A stretch of 64,000 nt of DNA, taken from Chrysemys picta bellii. Taxonomy: Eukaryota; Chordata; Testudines; Emydidae. The DNA lies in assembly GCF_011386835.1 (NCBI RefSeq), contig NC_088796.1, positions 31,823,011 to 31,887,010 of the forward strand, given 5' to 3'. The notes beneath the pieces were generated by a model. It had not been told where the DNA came from, made no database searches, and saw nothing but the letters and a program-made list of their open reading frames with translations. Every line of letters starts with the position of its first letter. The first letter of the stretch is position 1. The translations under genes and the position numbers were made by a program. This document shows, piece after piece, positions 34,601-44,649 of this stretch.

Positions 34601-37461
34601 TTAATGAACCTACATTGTGAATCCTGTGTGAAATTATGGCCCTTTTAAAGTAAATAGGAGTTTTGCCATTGACTTCAATGGAGGCAAGATTTCACAATGC
34701 TATATTTTATGGCACATATTGACATTAAAATTAAGGACTGCATCATGAAAGCTGATGAGTGCTATTTACTCCTATACAAGTCAATGGGTACTGGGAGTGT
34801 TTTGTACTTCATAGATTCAGGCCTATAGAAGCAACACAGGGATAGAAAATGCAATAAATGTGTACTAAGGATCCAGTGCTGCAAACACCGCCTAACATAT
34901 TGCTTACAATTTTAATGGGACCATTCGTAAGAGTAATCACGATACTTGGAAGCAAGTGGTTGTAGGATCAGGGAATACGAGAACTGCAAATTTTCCATTT
35001 CTGTTGCATTCATGTATTTTTAAAATGTTTTCATATATATTAGACAGTTCTTTTTATATTCACAGCTGCAGCAATATAGTGTTCTACTACTGGAAGATCT
35101 GTAAAGCCTTTAATTTGTTCCACCTGTGACATTTTATTTGCTTTGTCGGTATGGTGAATATTACAAAGCTTAGTTAATTTTTTTCTTTTATGCTATGTTC
35201 AAAATCTAATAAATTACCATTTTTCAGAAAATCCTTTATGGTCTGATTTTCAGAGGTGCTGAGGCTCTGCAAATTGCACTGATTTCTACTGATCAGCAAC
35301 CCTGAAAACTAGGCCCTGATTATTTCTCCCCCTGCCCCATCTTCAAAATTCCCTTTTACTAATCTAAAACAGAAAATTTCATACACTGCTGACAGAGGAA
35401 ATGGAAATGTTTCTTTTTATTTGCTGTGGTAAGGCAGCTCAAGTCTTTTAAATGTCAACTTTCTTTTTTTTATTAGTAGCTTATTGTGTACTTCAGTAAG
35501 AATGTACCATTTCTACTTAATTGGCTTAATTTGTACAAACAGTATGGAAAGCCGAGTCTCTTGTGGTATAGTTCTGCTGTGGATATACCTGTAGATTGAG
35601 TTATTACTGGAGGGGGAGGAGAGAGTGCTGGTTTAGGATGATAAGAAAATAAACCCAAGCAAGCAATAGATATGGAATAAAAATGTAACACTTGCCAGGA
35701 AGATTATTCTCAATATAAATAAGGATTAGCACTAGAGGGTGTTCACCAAATACGGTCTTAGCACACATATGTTTGAATATCACACTGTGAGTACATGAAA
35801 AATGACTTCATAAGCATGGCATTTTTCAGTGGAGCAATATTTAGGTCACTTGCTATTGGGTTCGGTCTATGCTAATGTCTATGTTTCAAGAATCACCATT
35901 ATAGGAAGGGAAAGTAAAGAAATTCTACCTGGGTAGTGGGTAGGGTTAGAGGAAAGAAGCCTTTCCCCGTCATTTGCAGGAGTGTGGTTCTAGGAAAGGA
36001 GAAGTATGGAACTACACAAAATTATAGGTAGTTATTTAAAAAATAATAATCTTATGGTTGTTGTAGGCAGGAGAAGCTAGACATGTGGTTCCACAAGCTT
36101 CCATAATGCAATTACAATGGTCCATGGGGGTTTTATTCTGCACAGAGATAAACAAGGGGAAATAACCACATGCTGTAAAATCATCTGCAATACTCTGCAT
36201 GCATGTACAGGTTCAACAGCTTGTGCTCAAGTCCTAGATATGATTTAGAGACCAGACTATTTCTCTGTGCACACAGAACTCAGACTGCAGGTGAATGGCA
36301 ACAGATGATCACCATCAAAGGTGTTAATATAAGGTTAATTGCTTGGGTCAGAGGGGCCTCTGCTAGCAGGCACTGGCACTTCAGAGTTATATATAGCTGT
36401 GTATGCTCTCATAAGGCTGATTATGAAGAGAAGCCAGCTGAACTGATCTATATTCTATGGTCTTGCCACCTGAGCTCCTCAGTGCAGAAAGAAAAGGGGC
36501 CATCTCTTTTTTTCCCCCTCTTAGATTCTTGCCCTATTTGAAGGTACCAAAAGAAAAACCATTGGTGTTGTGTTCTCTGAGCTGATTGCCAAAGACACAA
36601 TTTTTGGTTTTGGACAATAGTTGTATCCCATGACACTACCTAAGTCTCCTCTCAAAGCACCTACCTTAGTCTTCCCATTCTGTGCCTAGGAGTCCATGTT
36701 ACTACATAAGGAATATATGGGAGAGAAAGAAAAAACATTTTTAGCAGTGTTGGCACACTAGGGTGTGTGTGAGGTAGAGATACAATAGGACATCCCTTCT
36801 TAAACTCTCCTTGAGGTATCCAAAGTGAGAGGCCAAAAAGGACTTTGGTCCCTGACTGATTAATTGTCTATGGAATAGGTTAGAGTGTATGATTATGCTT
36901 TGAGATTTTCTGTGTGGTTTACACACCATTAGACGCATATATTGCTTACTATTAGTACCTCTGAGAAGGATTTTGGCCGTGATAAAGTTGCTATATAATT
37001 GCTGCCTGGCTCTAGACTTTTAAAAGCCAAGGGGCAAAATCCTGGCCCCACTGTGAATTTTGCCATTGACTTCAATGGGGCCCGGATTTCCCTCTATGTA
37101 AGGGGAAAAAGTTTATTTTTAAGTGCTACAAAAAAAGCACAGAAAATAAAATAGCATACACCTTGGGATAGACATTTCACTAGGTTCCCTTTGACATGAC
37201 TCACCCATGAATGCTAAAAAGAGATTAAAAACTTGTGTTTTGTGCATATTCTCTATTGTAAAATCTAAGGTTAATTACAATTAGCAGATAGACAACCTGT
37301 GTTAATATGGTGGGTGGACAACGATGGATTCAATTTGGTTCAGTTCCGTTCAGAGCAGAACCTGAGTTGGGAAAGCCAGGAGAAGAAAGTATTTTGAATA
37401 GTTCAGGTACAAACAGATGATAGAAGGAGTATTAATAATACTAGAAGTATGTAATAATAAA
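31670..37461. other. Long unassigned stretch
   Basis: No host exon or transposon was identified in 5.8 kb. A C-rich then G-rich patch lies at about 32745-32860 and explains the overlapping open frames at 32586-32948 and 32677-33048. A G run occurs at about 33571-33579. Dyad cores 'gccattgacttcaatgg' occur near 34667 and 37061, and a weak dyad near 34868-34980. The other open frames (for example 35473-35691 minus, 36203-36541 plus, 36741-36938 minus) lack domains. Confidence 0.5.
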
Positions 37462-38138
37462 GAAGTATGGGCTGGATGAATGGACTGTAAGGTGGATAGA
37501 AAGCTGGCTAGATCGTCGGGCTCAACGGGTAGTGATCAATGGCTCCATGTCTAGTTGGCAGCCGGTTTCAAGCGGAGTGCCCCAAGGGTCGGTCCTGGGG
37601 CCGGTTTTGTTTAATATCTTTATTAATGATCTGGAGGATGGTGTGGACTGCACTCTCAGCAAGTTTGCAGATGACACTAAACTAGGAGGCGTGGTAGATA
37701 CACTAGAGGGTAGGGATCAGACTTATGAGGAGAGGCTGAGGGAACTTGGATTGTTTAGTCTCCAGAAGAGAAGAATGAGGGGGGATTTGATAGCAGCCTT
37801 CAACTACCTGAAGGGGGGTTCCAAAGAGGCTGGATCTAGACTGTTCTCAGTGGTGGCAGATGACAGAACAAGGAGCAATGGTCTCAAGTTGCAGTGGGGG
37901 AGGTCCAGGTTGGATATTAGAAAAAACTATTTCACTAGGAGGGTGGTGAAACACTGGAATGCGTTACCTAGGGAGGTGGTGGAGTCTCCTTCCTTGGAAG
38001 TTTTTAAGGCCCGGCTTGACAAAGCCCTGGCTGGGGTGATTTAGTTGGGAATTGGTCCTGCTTTGAGCAGGGGGTTGGACTAGATGACCTCTTGAGGTCC
38101 CTTCCAACCCTGATATTCTATGATTCTATGATTCTATG
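37462..38138 (+). mobile_element. CR1 LINE, 5'-truncated and internally deleted
   Basis: The copy starts within the RT domain and runs to a complete 3' end. That end has three perfect ATTCTATG units (38115-38138) preceded by 'ctagatgacctcttgaggt', the CR1 3' untranslated signature. About 600 bases of RT/C-terminal coding sequence are missing inside. No convincing target duplication could be matched. G+C content is higher than the flanks, and the frame is intact, which suggests a fairly young insertion. Confidence 0.9.
37532..38044 (+). pseudogene. CR1 ORF2 fragment with in-frame RT deletion
   Basis: A single open frame of 170 residues joins two separated parts of CR1 ORF2. The N-terminal part holds the RT blocks '[20 protein letters not shown]' and the catalytic 'FADDTKLGG'. 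At about 37719 it jumps to '[13 protein letters not shown]', normally some 200 residues further on, and continues through '[13 protein letters not shown]'-type sequence and '[18 protein letters not shown]' to the ORF end. The palm after FADD, the thumb and the connecting region are gone, so no active polymerase is expected. The first methionine is internal to the original protein. Confidence 0.85.
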
Positions 38139-38279
38139 AATAGTGCTGTGCATATGCACCCATTTGCACATGCAATTTCTGAACAAATTAAGTAACTAGC
38201 CATGCAATTTTCTGTTGCACATCTGTTGTTACTGATGTGATTCCCATCTCTATAATATCTAAATAGCTCAAACATTGAT

Positions 38280-38455
38280 TTATCATATATAACACCTCTG
38301 TGAGGTAGAGAAGTATCATTTCCATTTTACTGATGAGGAATGGAGACACAAAGAAATTATGTGATTTGGCCATAGTCACACAAGAAGTTGGTGCCAGAAT
38401 CAGAAATTTAACCTAGATCACCTAAATTCCAGTCTATTGTTTTAACCATAAGATC
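38280..38455 (-). mobile_element. MIR-type SINE, minus strand
   Basis: The strings 'tgaggtagagaagtatcat', 'ccattttactgatgaggaa', 'tggccatagtcacacaag' and 'gccagaatcagaaattt' are diverged antisense matches to MIR. The ends are approximate. The open frame at 38188-38379 (minus) passes through it and is not a gene. Confidence 0.75.
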
Positions 38456-38733
38456 ATCCTTCCATTGATATGCAGAGGAAGTAATTGTATGTGCAAGGAA
38501 TGAGTAGACAAACTTTGTATGTGCACAAAAACATGAGATTTTTTTAAAGTGTAACCCATTGTATACAATCAATATAGGAGATGTGAGTAGGAGATATCGC
38601 CTCTTATTCCTCATAAGGAATATTTTAAGGCTGCTTTGTTAGGTCTTATCAGTTTAATGATTAAAATAGTTGCCCTTTGAAGAACAAGTGTGAGATTAGA
38701 CCTTGATGACATTTACATCTATACAATTGTTAG

Positions 38734-38890
38734 GTTTCAGAGTAGCACCCGTGTTAGTCTGTATCCGCAAAAAGAACAGGAGTACTTGTGGCACCTTAGA
38801 GACTAACAAATTTATTTGAGCATAAGCTTTCATGGGCTACAGCCCACTTCATTAGATGCATAGAATGGAACATGTAGTAAGAAGATATGT

Positions 38891-38929
<39 letters not shown>

Positions 38930-39047
38930 GTCTTCTTACTATATGTTCCATTCTATGCATCTGATGAAGTGGGATGTAGCCCACGAAAGCTTATGCTCAA
39001 ATAAATTTGTTAGTCTCTAAGATGCCACAAGTACTCCTGTTCTTTAC
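38734..39047. mobile_element. Fold-back element, nearly palindromic, copy 2
   Basis: Inverted arms of about 117 bp (38770-38887 and 38929-39045) match with only about seven differences. The loop is a (CT)n(TA)n microsatellite. The left side carries an extra unpaired tail of about 36 bases (38734-38769, 'cagagtagcacccgtgttag') related, in inverted orientation, to the tail of copy 1 at 18805-18839. The flanking 'acaattgttag' is perfectly repeated (38723-38733 and 39048-39058), an 11-bp target duplication. There is no coding sequence. Confidence 0.85.
38890..38929. repeat. (CT)n(TA)n microsatellite in the palindrome loop
   Basis: About ten CT units are followed by about ten TA units, placed exactly between the arms of the fold-back element. 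Confidence 0.95.
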
Positions 39048-39058
39048 ACAATTGTTAG

Positions 39059-40090
39059 ATTACCAAGAGCTATTGGGAATGTTCTTAACCAGATAGGGAC
39101 AATTTGATCTATTTTTCTTCAAACTTAAATCAGAAATGCATTTTGGTTTTTGGCTATATATAAAGAGTTCTACTTCCTGTAAGGTTTGTTTTTATATATC
39201 TTTATTTTTCACTATACCATTCACTAGAGATGAATATTTTTCAGACCAATCTTGAGATCCAAACTATGATCTGTTCCATATCTTGTACTTCTCATTATTT
39301 GCCACATTCAAATTGTAAGTTTTCCCTAGTGAGCCGACTGTAGTGATTCATTTCCTTTCTGCTGTTGTTAACATTCTGAATAATTATCTATCTTTTCAAT
39401 ATTTGTAGGTTTGGGATAGTACTAAGCTGGGTTTTATCCAAATGTATGCTGAAAGCTTTCTGTAAGATTTTATATAAGTAGGACCAAAGCGTTTAGCAAT
39501 ATTGCTTGGATTTGCATGAGGAAATAAAATCAATTCCTCAGAAAAATCCATGGAAAGATGAGATTTTATAAAGACCCAAACACAAGAAAGCTGTAGATGG
39601 ATAAGAAAAAATATATATCCCATTATATATAGAAGTAATTGGGTGTCTAAACTATCTCTTCTTTAATCTTTATCTTCATATGAGAATGGACTGAATAGAC
39701 AGAAAAATCACGCCTACATTTGAAAGTTTGTTGGGGAGACTCTAAATTGAGCAGAAATATTTTTTTTTCTCTTTGTAACTCTAAATAGCATTTATAGGCC
39801 TAGTGTATACAAAAACGAGAATAGAATTTCATAGAGGAGAATTCCCAAGAAGATAGCCACCAAAATATGTACAGCACCACCTCCTCATGGCCATAAATAC
39901 AGACCTAGTACAACTTTTTCTACTTCCACCATCCCCACTAAACTGTTTTATCCATTCTCAAGATCTATTTCACTTACATAATTGAACAGTATTTAAAGAA
40001 CACAGTGGTCTTTATATTCAATGCTACTAAAACTATTTTCAATGACATTTGCCACTGCAGACAATTAGCAAATTCAGTATACCTTCGAAT
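39059..40090. other. Unassigned AT-rich DNA
   Basis: No feature was recognised. The minus-strand open frame at 39396-39623 has no domain. Confidence 0.5.
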
Positions 40091-40095
40091 ACTCT

Positions 40096-40857
40096 TGTGG
40101 GTGGATAGGGGCTCCCCAAACAGGGCCGGCTCCAGGATTTTTGCCGCCCCAAGCAGCGCAAAAAAAAAAAAAAAAAAAAAAGCCGCGATCGTGATCTGCG
40201 GCGACAATTCGGCAGGAGGTCCTTCGCTCCAAGCGGGAGTGAGGGACCGTTCACCGAATTGCCGCCGAATAGCTGGACGTGCCGCCCCTCTCCAGAGTGG
40301 CCGCCCCAAGCACCTGCTTGGCAAGCTGGTGCCTGGAGCCGGCCCTGTCCCCAAACCCCCTCCAGACCCCGCTGTCTGTTGTTTATACTGTCTTTCCTTC
40401 CCCCAGTTCATATAACAGGAGGGGTTCTCTGAATCAGACAAATTGGCAAAACAAAGCTCTCCTTCTCTCTCTTTTCCTTATGAGAGAGGGGATTCTGAAT
40501 GAAAATAAAGGCAGAGGTGGCCTGTCCTTCAGGCAGTCTTTCTGGATCCACAGTCTATTGCCCTTTAGTGGGCTCTAACTTCATCTCATCTTCTTGGGGA
40601 TCCGGTTTTGCTGTTGGTCTGTAAAGCTTTGGGAGCAGTGTGGCTCCTTCTAGGCTGACCTGGCTCTGTTGTCAACAGTCTCTGAGGTGGAACAGCCCCG
40701 CTCCTGTTCATTGCTTTTTCCTGTGGCAGGTTTCTCTTTTTAAGTTCCTTCCCCTCCAGGCAGAACAAGCCTTGCAAGTGAGCCTCATTAGTGCTGAACA
40801 GGCCCAGAAGAGCTCGTTAGTCTCCTCTCCACCAGAGTGAGGGTGTGTCCCTTCACA
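40096..40857 (-). repeat. 3' LTR of the gypsy element (interrupted by a MITE)
   Basis: This aligns along its length with 42515-43066. Shared blocks include 'tgagagagggga'-like strings, 'gatccacagtctattgccc' against 'agcctattgcccc', 'cccctccaggcagaacaagc' and 'gctgaacaggcccagaag'. A 227-bp hAT MITE and its duplicated target interrupt it. Net LTR length is about 527 bp. The LTR pair has clearly diverged by substitutions and small indels, so the insertion is old. Open frames on both strands here are shadows of repeat sequence. Confidence 0.8.
40121..40347. mobile_element. hAT-type MITE inserted in the LTR
   Basis: The 227-bp element has perfect 16-bp terminal inverted repeats (left 'cagggccggctccagg'). 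A perfect 8-bp target duplication 'tccccaaa' lies at 40113-40120 and 40348-40355. The CAGGG ends and 8-bp duplication indicate the hAT superfamily. It is GC- and CpG-rich with a 22-base A run (40160-40181) and has inner inverted strings. It is non-coding; the open frames at 39974-40441, 40005-40415 and 40039-40254 are reads across it. The perfect ends suggest a comparatively recent insertion. Confidence 0.9.
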
Positions 40858-40872
40858 TTTCCCACCCCTCAA
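40858..40872 (-). promoter_or_regulatory. Polypurine tract of the gypsy element
   Basis: On the minus strand 'ttgaggggtgggaaa' directly precedes the 3' LTR start (TGTG). This is the expected position of the plus-strand primer for LTR retrotransposon replication. Confidence 0.7.
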
Positions 40873-41040
40873 GCTGGAAAGGCTATTCTAGGGCAGTTTG
40901 TCTCCACCCCATATCGCCCATGAAAAGAAGTCAGTGTTAACATGGTCCTTTCCTGCCCAGTGTTGTACTCTGAAACTGTACAGTTGTAGCGCAAGGTGCC
41001 AGAGCATTCTATATGGGTTTGTGTATTTCATGGCGTGGAA

Positions 41041-41310
41041 CTAGCATAGGCGGTGTGTGATCTGTGACTGGGAGAAGGGGTTACCCAAGAGGTAATACCT
41101 GAGGGAGTCCATGGCCCATTTAATTGCTAATACCTCCTCATCAGTAATTGAGTGAGCCGTTTCTCTAGGGAGTAGCTTCCTACTCAGGTGTAAAACTGGG
41201 TGCTCTTCTCCTCCAAAGTCTTGTGAGAGTACAGCACTGAGTCCAACGTCCCAGGCATCTGTGCGAAGTATGAACTCCCGGGAACAATCAGGGATGAAGA
41301 CCATAGGCAC
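41041..41310 (-). pseudogene. Gypsy pol RNase H fragment
   Basis: The open frame of 89 codons contains 'EFILRTDAWDVGLSAVLSQ' and 'EEHPVLHLSRKLLPRE', the start of the Ty3/gypsy RNase H domain, then 'AIKWAMDSLRYYLLGNPF'. In an intact element the RT domain would precede this on the minus strand; here gag sequence does, so the pol centre has been lost. The frame ends soon after 'YYLLGNPF'. The first methionine is internal. Confidence 0.85.
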
Positions 41311-41375
41311 CTTAGACCACCACCATCACCAGCAGCTTAGGGGGAGTCTTTTTTCCATGCCCAGGTTTCTGCCAT

Positions 41376-42430
41376 TCATCTCTGGGCATATTCACATTCC
41401 ATAAGAGGGCACTCCCTTTTTATGTGCCCTGTCTGCCCACAGGAATAGCCCATTAATGGGCTAGGAGGGGGGAGCCTGGTCACAGAGTGATATCCAGATG
41501 ACAGTCTGAGAGTCCCACTCCAGTTGTTTGTGGCACCTGGTGGTCCCACTGGCGGTGTTGTATTCGTGCCCATTCCCCTTGGACTACCTTTGGTCTGAGG
41601 GGTGGTCAGATTGTTGCTGACTCTGGTTCATCCTCCCAGGTCCCTTGCTGTTCCATGCCCTGCCCTGCCGAGATTTTGGGTGATTCTGCCTCTAGTTAGC
41701 TTTCGGCTTCTACAAAGTCCTCCAGTAGCCTAACTACTTTGGATAATGTCCCCGGTCAATGCAGTAGGACCCACTCCTCGCCTTTCCTGGGTAATATCTG
41801 TATAAATTGTTCTGTCACAATAGCCTCAGGCACTTGGGCCCCTGATTGTTTCTCCGGGTGGAGACACTTCCAACAGTGTTCCCTCGACGATTACGCAACC
41901 ATTTGGCCTCTTGCCACTTTGGGGTAATTCTCAGCTCCAAACTGTTGACAGTGGGTCTCTTTGAAAATATCCAAACAGTCTAAAACGTCAGACTTTACTT
42001 GCTTGTGATCTTTTGCCTGCTCAGAGCCCAGATTACAATAGGCTGCCTTTGCCGGACCATGAAGTATGGGGTCACAGTCACAGCCCATTGTTCTGGGGTA
42101 TACTGGGCTGCGAGTGCCACCCTCTCAAATGTAACTAAAAAGGCTTCAGCATCATTGTCTGGCCCCATCTTGGTTAGCACCACTGGTACATGTGGAGGAA
42201 CCCCCTCGGCTGAAGCATGACCCACTGGTACTCCCTGTGGGTGTTGGGCTGGTACTAGCTGCTGTAGCATTTCCTTTTGAAACACCTGCTGCTGGGCCAT
42301 CAGTTTGCTCCACAGCTGTTGTTGTTGTGTGGTCTAGACTTGCTGCTGGATGATCCACTGCTGCAGAGCAGCCTGCTGCTGCTGCATCTCTTCTAAACAC
42401 TTCTACCACTGCTCCAGTTCCAGCTTGCAT
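41376..42430 (-). pseudogene. Gypsy gag relic with SCAN-like capsid and zinc knuckle
   Basis: Several frames on the minus strand together give a gag layout. First is a glutamine-rich, probably coiled-coil N-terminus (about 42300-42430, with stops). Then comes 'DNDAEAFLVTFERVALAA' (about 42090-42150), the start of the capsid region. A frameshift near 42070-42090 leads to 'AAYCNLGSEQAKD'. 'EQFIQILPR' and 'VVRLLEDFVEAES' (about 41705-41825) match the SCAN-like part of capsid. Last is a zinc knuckle (about 41408-41450) reading GYSCGQTGHIKREC, in which the first cysteine of CCHC is replaced by glycine. Gag would package element RNA; this copy cannot. Confidence 0.8.
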
Positions 42431-42496
42431 GGAGCAGGTGAGCTCTACTTCCTGTAAGGTTTGTTTTCTTAACTACTTGTATCAGGTGTAGTTATG

Positions 42497-42512
42497 CCTG
42501 AATTCTCCACCA
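42497..42512 (-). promoter_or_regulatory. Candidate primer binding site of the gypsy element
   Basis: Two bases inside the 5' LTR on the minus strand the sequence begins TGGTGGAGAATTCAGG. A TGG start at this position is what a tRNA primer 3' CCA end requires. I could not match the rest to a particular tRNA. Confidence 0.5.
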
Positions 42513-42514
42513 TT

Positions 42515-43066
42515 TGTGCAGTGATAGGGGATCCCTCAAACTCCCTCCACACCCCCTCCATCTGTCATTTGTATTCTTTACTCCCCCCACTTCATTGCCT
42601 GAGTCAGACAAACTGGCAAAAGAAATGTTGCCTCCCCTGTCTTTCCCTTTGAGAGAGGGGACTTTGGGTGAAAACAAAGAAAGGCAGATGTGGCCTGTCT
42701 CTCAGGCAGCTTTATGGATCCAGCTGTATGAGCTTAGTTCCCCCAGAGCCTATTGCCCCTTCCTGGGGCCTACCTTCACCCCTCTTCTTGGGGCACACGG
42801 CTTTGCAGCTGGTCTGTGCAGCTTTGGGAGTGGTGCGGCCTCCAAGTGTCCCTTTCTCAGCTAACCTGTCTCTGTTGTCAGTGATCTCTGAGATGGAGCA
42901 GCCCTCCTCCTGTTCATCACTCCTGCCTCTGGCAGGTATCTCTTTTTAAGATCCTTCCCCTCCAGGCAGAACAAGCCGTGGACAGGAGCCTCATCATTAG
43001 TGCTGAACAGGCCCAGAAGAGCTTGTTAGTTTCCTCTCCACCAGAATGAGGGCACGTCCTTTCACA
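42515..43066 (-). repeat. 5' LTR of the gypsy element
   Basis: This 552-bp direct repeat partner of 40096-40857 has TGTG...CACA ends on the plus strand. It is uninterrupted, so it shows the ancestral sequence at the point where the other LTR took the MITE ('gatccctcaaactccctcc'). Open frames at 42492-42677, 42514-42864 and 42668-42949 are within the LTR and are not genes. Confidence 0.8.
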
Positions 43067-43071
43067 GCTCT

Positions 43072-44214
43072 CAACAGCTTTCATTTTATATATGGTCCCC
43101 AATGTAACACCATAGCAATTTTGGTAATAGCCAGAGAAGTCTATGCACCTTTAGCAGCAGTGAGACGTAAGTGTCAGTGTGGAACTTTGTAAAAGGAACC
43201 ACATACACAGACTTTAGTTGTATACACCAATGGGGCCTGAATACTGAAGGGTGAGTAAAGCTGGCAGAGTGTGCCTATAGCTTAGGAAAACACATAACAA
43301 GCAGGTGTAAAACAAATAAGAAGGGTGAGGAGGATGAAGATAACAGTGATAGGAACATGTCATTGCATATGTGCAATCTGCATGTTTCATATCATTCTTT
43401 AAGAAAGATATAAATGTTATTAATCTCTGTTGAACACTATTATTAGAAGGCAATTTACTATAGCCATTGCAGTAGTTCAAAGAGTTAAATAGGTCCTAAT
43501 ACTAATAAAATCAGTCAGATTCACCCAGAGAGCATAATATTGTTCTTTCTTGTAAATAGTGCTCTAGTTCCTCAGGTTATAAGTCAGGTGACTCTCATTA
43601 AGTCAATCATCATCAAACTGGCTTGACCAGCAAGTACAGAGGAGAAGGTAATCTACCATTATGTAGGCATTGAGTCTAGACAGTGCTATTATGCTCAACA
43701 CCCTGTAGCTCAAAACATAACTACTTAGATTGCTCAGATAATAACTGTGGCCAGCCAGACATTTTCAGTGGCTGGAGCTGCTGGCTTCTAAAGGCAGATA
43801 AATATTTTAAATCTCTATTACAGCATTCCACCATGAGCCACACTCAGCTATAATGTCCCATCTTTTGTCTGTAGCGGCTGTGAAAACATACATGAATGCC
43901 AGCCTACACCAGGCATGGGATAGTTTTTTGTTGTTGTCTTATTATTTGTGGCTTAACTGTAACAGCTGTATATAATTCATATATCATATATCATCACACT
44001 GAAAACAGGAACAATGACAATAATATTAGCCAGCATAATTCAGAAGAGTAGTGTTGTTTGCTTCTAGCTTTAGAGGGCAAAAAAGATGTAGTCATCACTC
44101 TTTAATCCATCGGAGTGCCAAATACTGTATGCACACAGGGGAATGCCTCACTTTATGGCTGTGTCATTGAATAGAAATCATAGAAATCAGAGGACATGCT
44201 AGGTGTATCTAGGT
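43072..44214. other. Unassigned DNA
   Basis: No feature was recognised. The minus-strand open frame at 43214-43480 has no domain. Confidence 0.5.
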
Positions 44215-44470
44215 ACCGTGTACTAGAGAGGGAAGCACTCATCTCTGAGATAGGAGAGACTGGGTTTAAATTCTAGACCAGATATGGGATCAGGCCTAAT
44301 GCTGACCTAGCAATTTAATATGAGGGTTAGGGTTGAGGTGAGGCTAATGCCCCCTTCTCACAGGTACTCTGCTTTCATGAGATGTTAAAGCTGAAGTCTC
44401 CCTTCCCTATCTCTGATGGCTGTACAAGATTAGGTTAAAGGTCCCACAGCACTTTTTGAAACCAGCAGAT
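44215..44470 (+). repeat. Old SINE-like repeat with tRNA-like head
   Basis: A B-box-like 'gggtttaaattctag' (about 44262-44276) follows 'ctctgagataggagag', as in tRNA-derived SINE heads. The downstream part holds 'catgagatgttaaagctga' and 'aggtcccacagcacttttt', a tail I recognise from a widespread vertebrate repeat. It is highly diverged and the ends are approximate. I cannot name the family with confidence. Confidence 0.45.
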
Positions 44471-44649
44471 TTCAATCTTGCTAGTCTGGTCATTGAGAAC
44501 AACAGGAAAAGCATGGAAGTTAGATGTAAGTATTTTTAGAACCTGGCTGACATAGGGCTTGATTGGGCAATTTAGGCACAGACCATAGTACGGGGTAGTG
44601 AGGAAAGCCTCCTGGAGCTCCCAGGCACACAGAGATAGTATACCTGCCT

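Larger units (their letters stand above)
40096..43066 (-). mobile_element. Ty3/gypsy-type LTR retrotransposon, internally deleted
   Basis: Two direct repeats of about 530-550 bp bracket an internal region of about 1.65 kb. Both begin TGTG and end CACA. The flanks 'actct' (40091-40095) and 'gctct' (43067-43071) agree at 4 of 5 bases, fitting a 5-bp target duplication. On the minus strand the order is 5' LTR, primer-binding-site candidate, gag, RNase H, polypurine tract, 3' LTR. Protease, most of RT and integrase are absent. The SCAN-like capsid region and RNase H wording point to the vertebrate gypsy group from which SCAN domains are thought to derive. It is dead: gag has stops and frameshifts. 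Confidence 0.85.

Noticed and set aside
39974..40441. 155-codon minus-strand open frame with a phenylalanine run
   Set aside because: It reads through the hAT MITE, its A run (translated as phenylalanines) and the LTR; it is not a protein gene.
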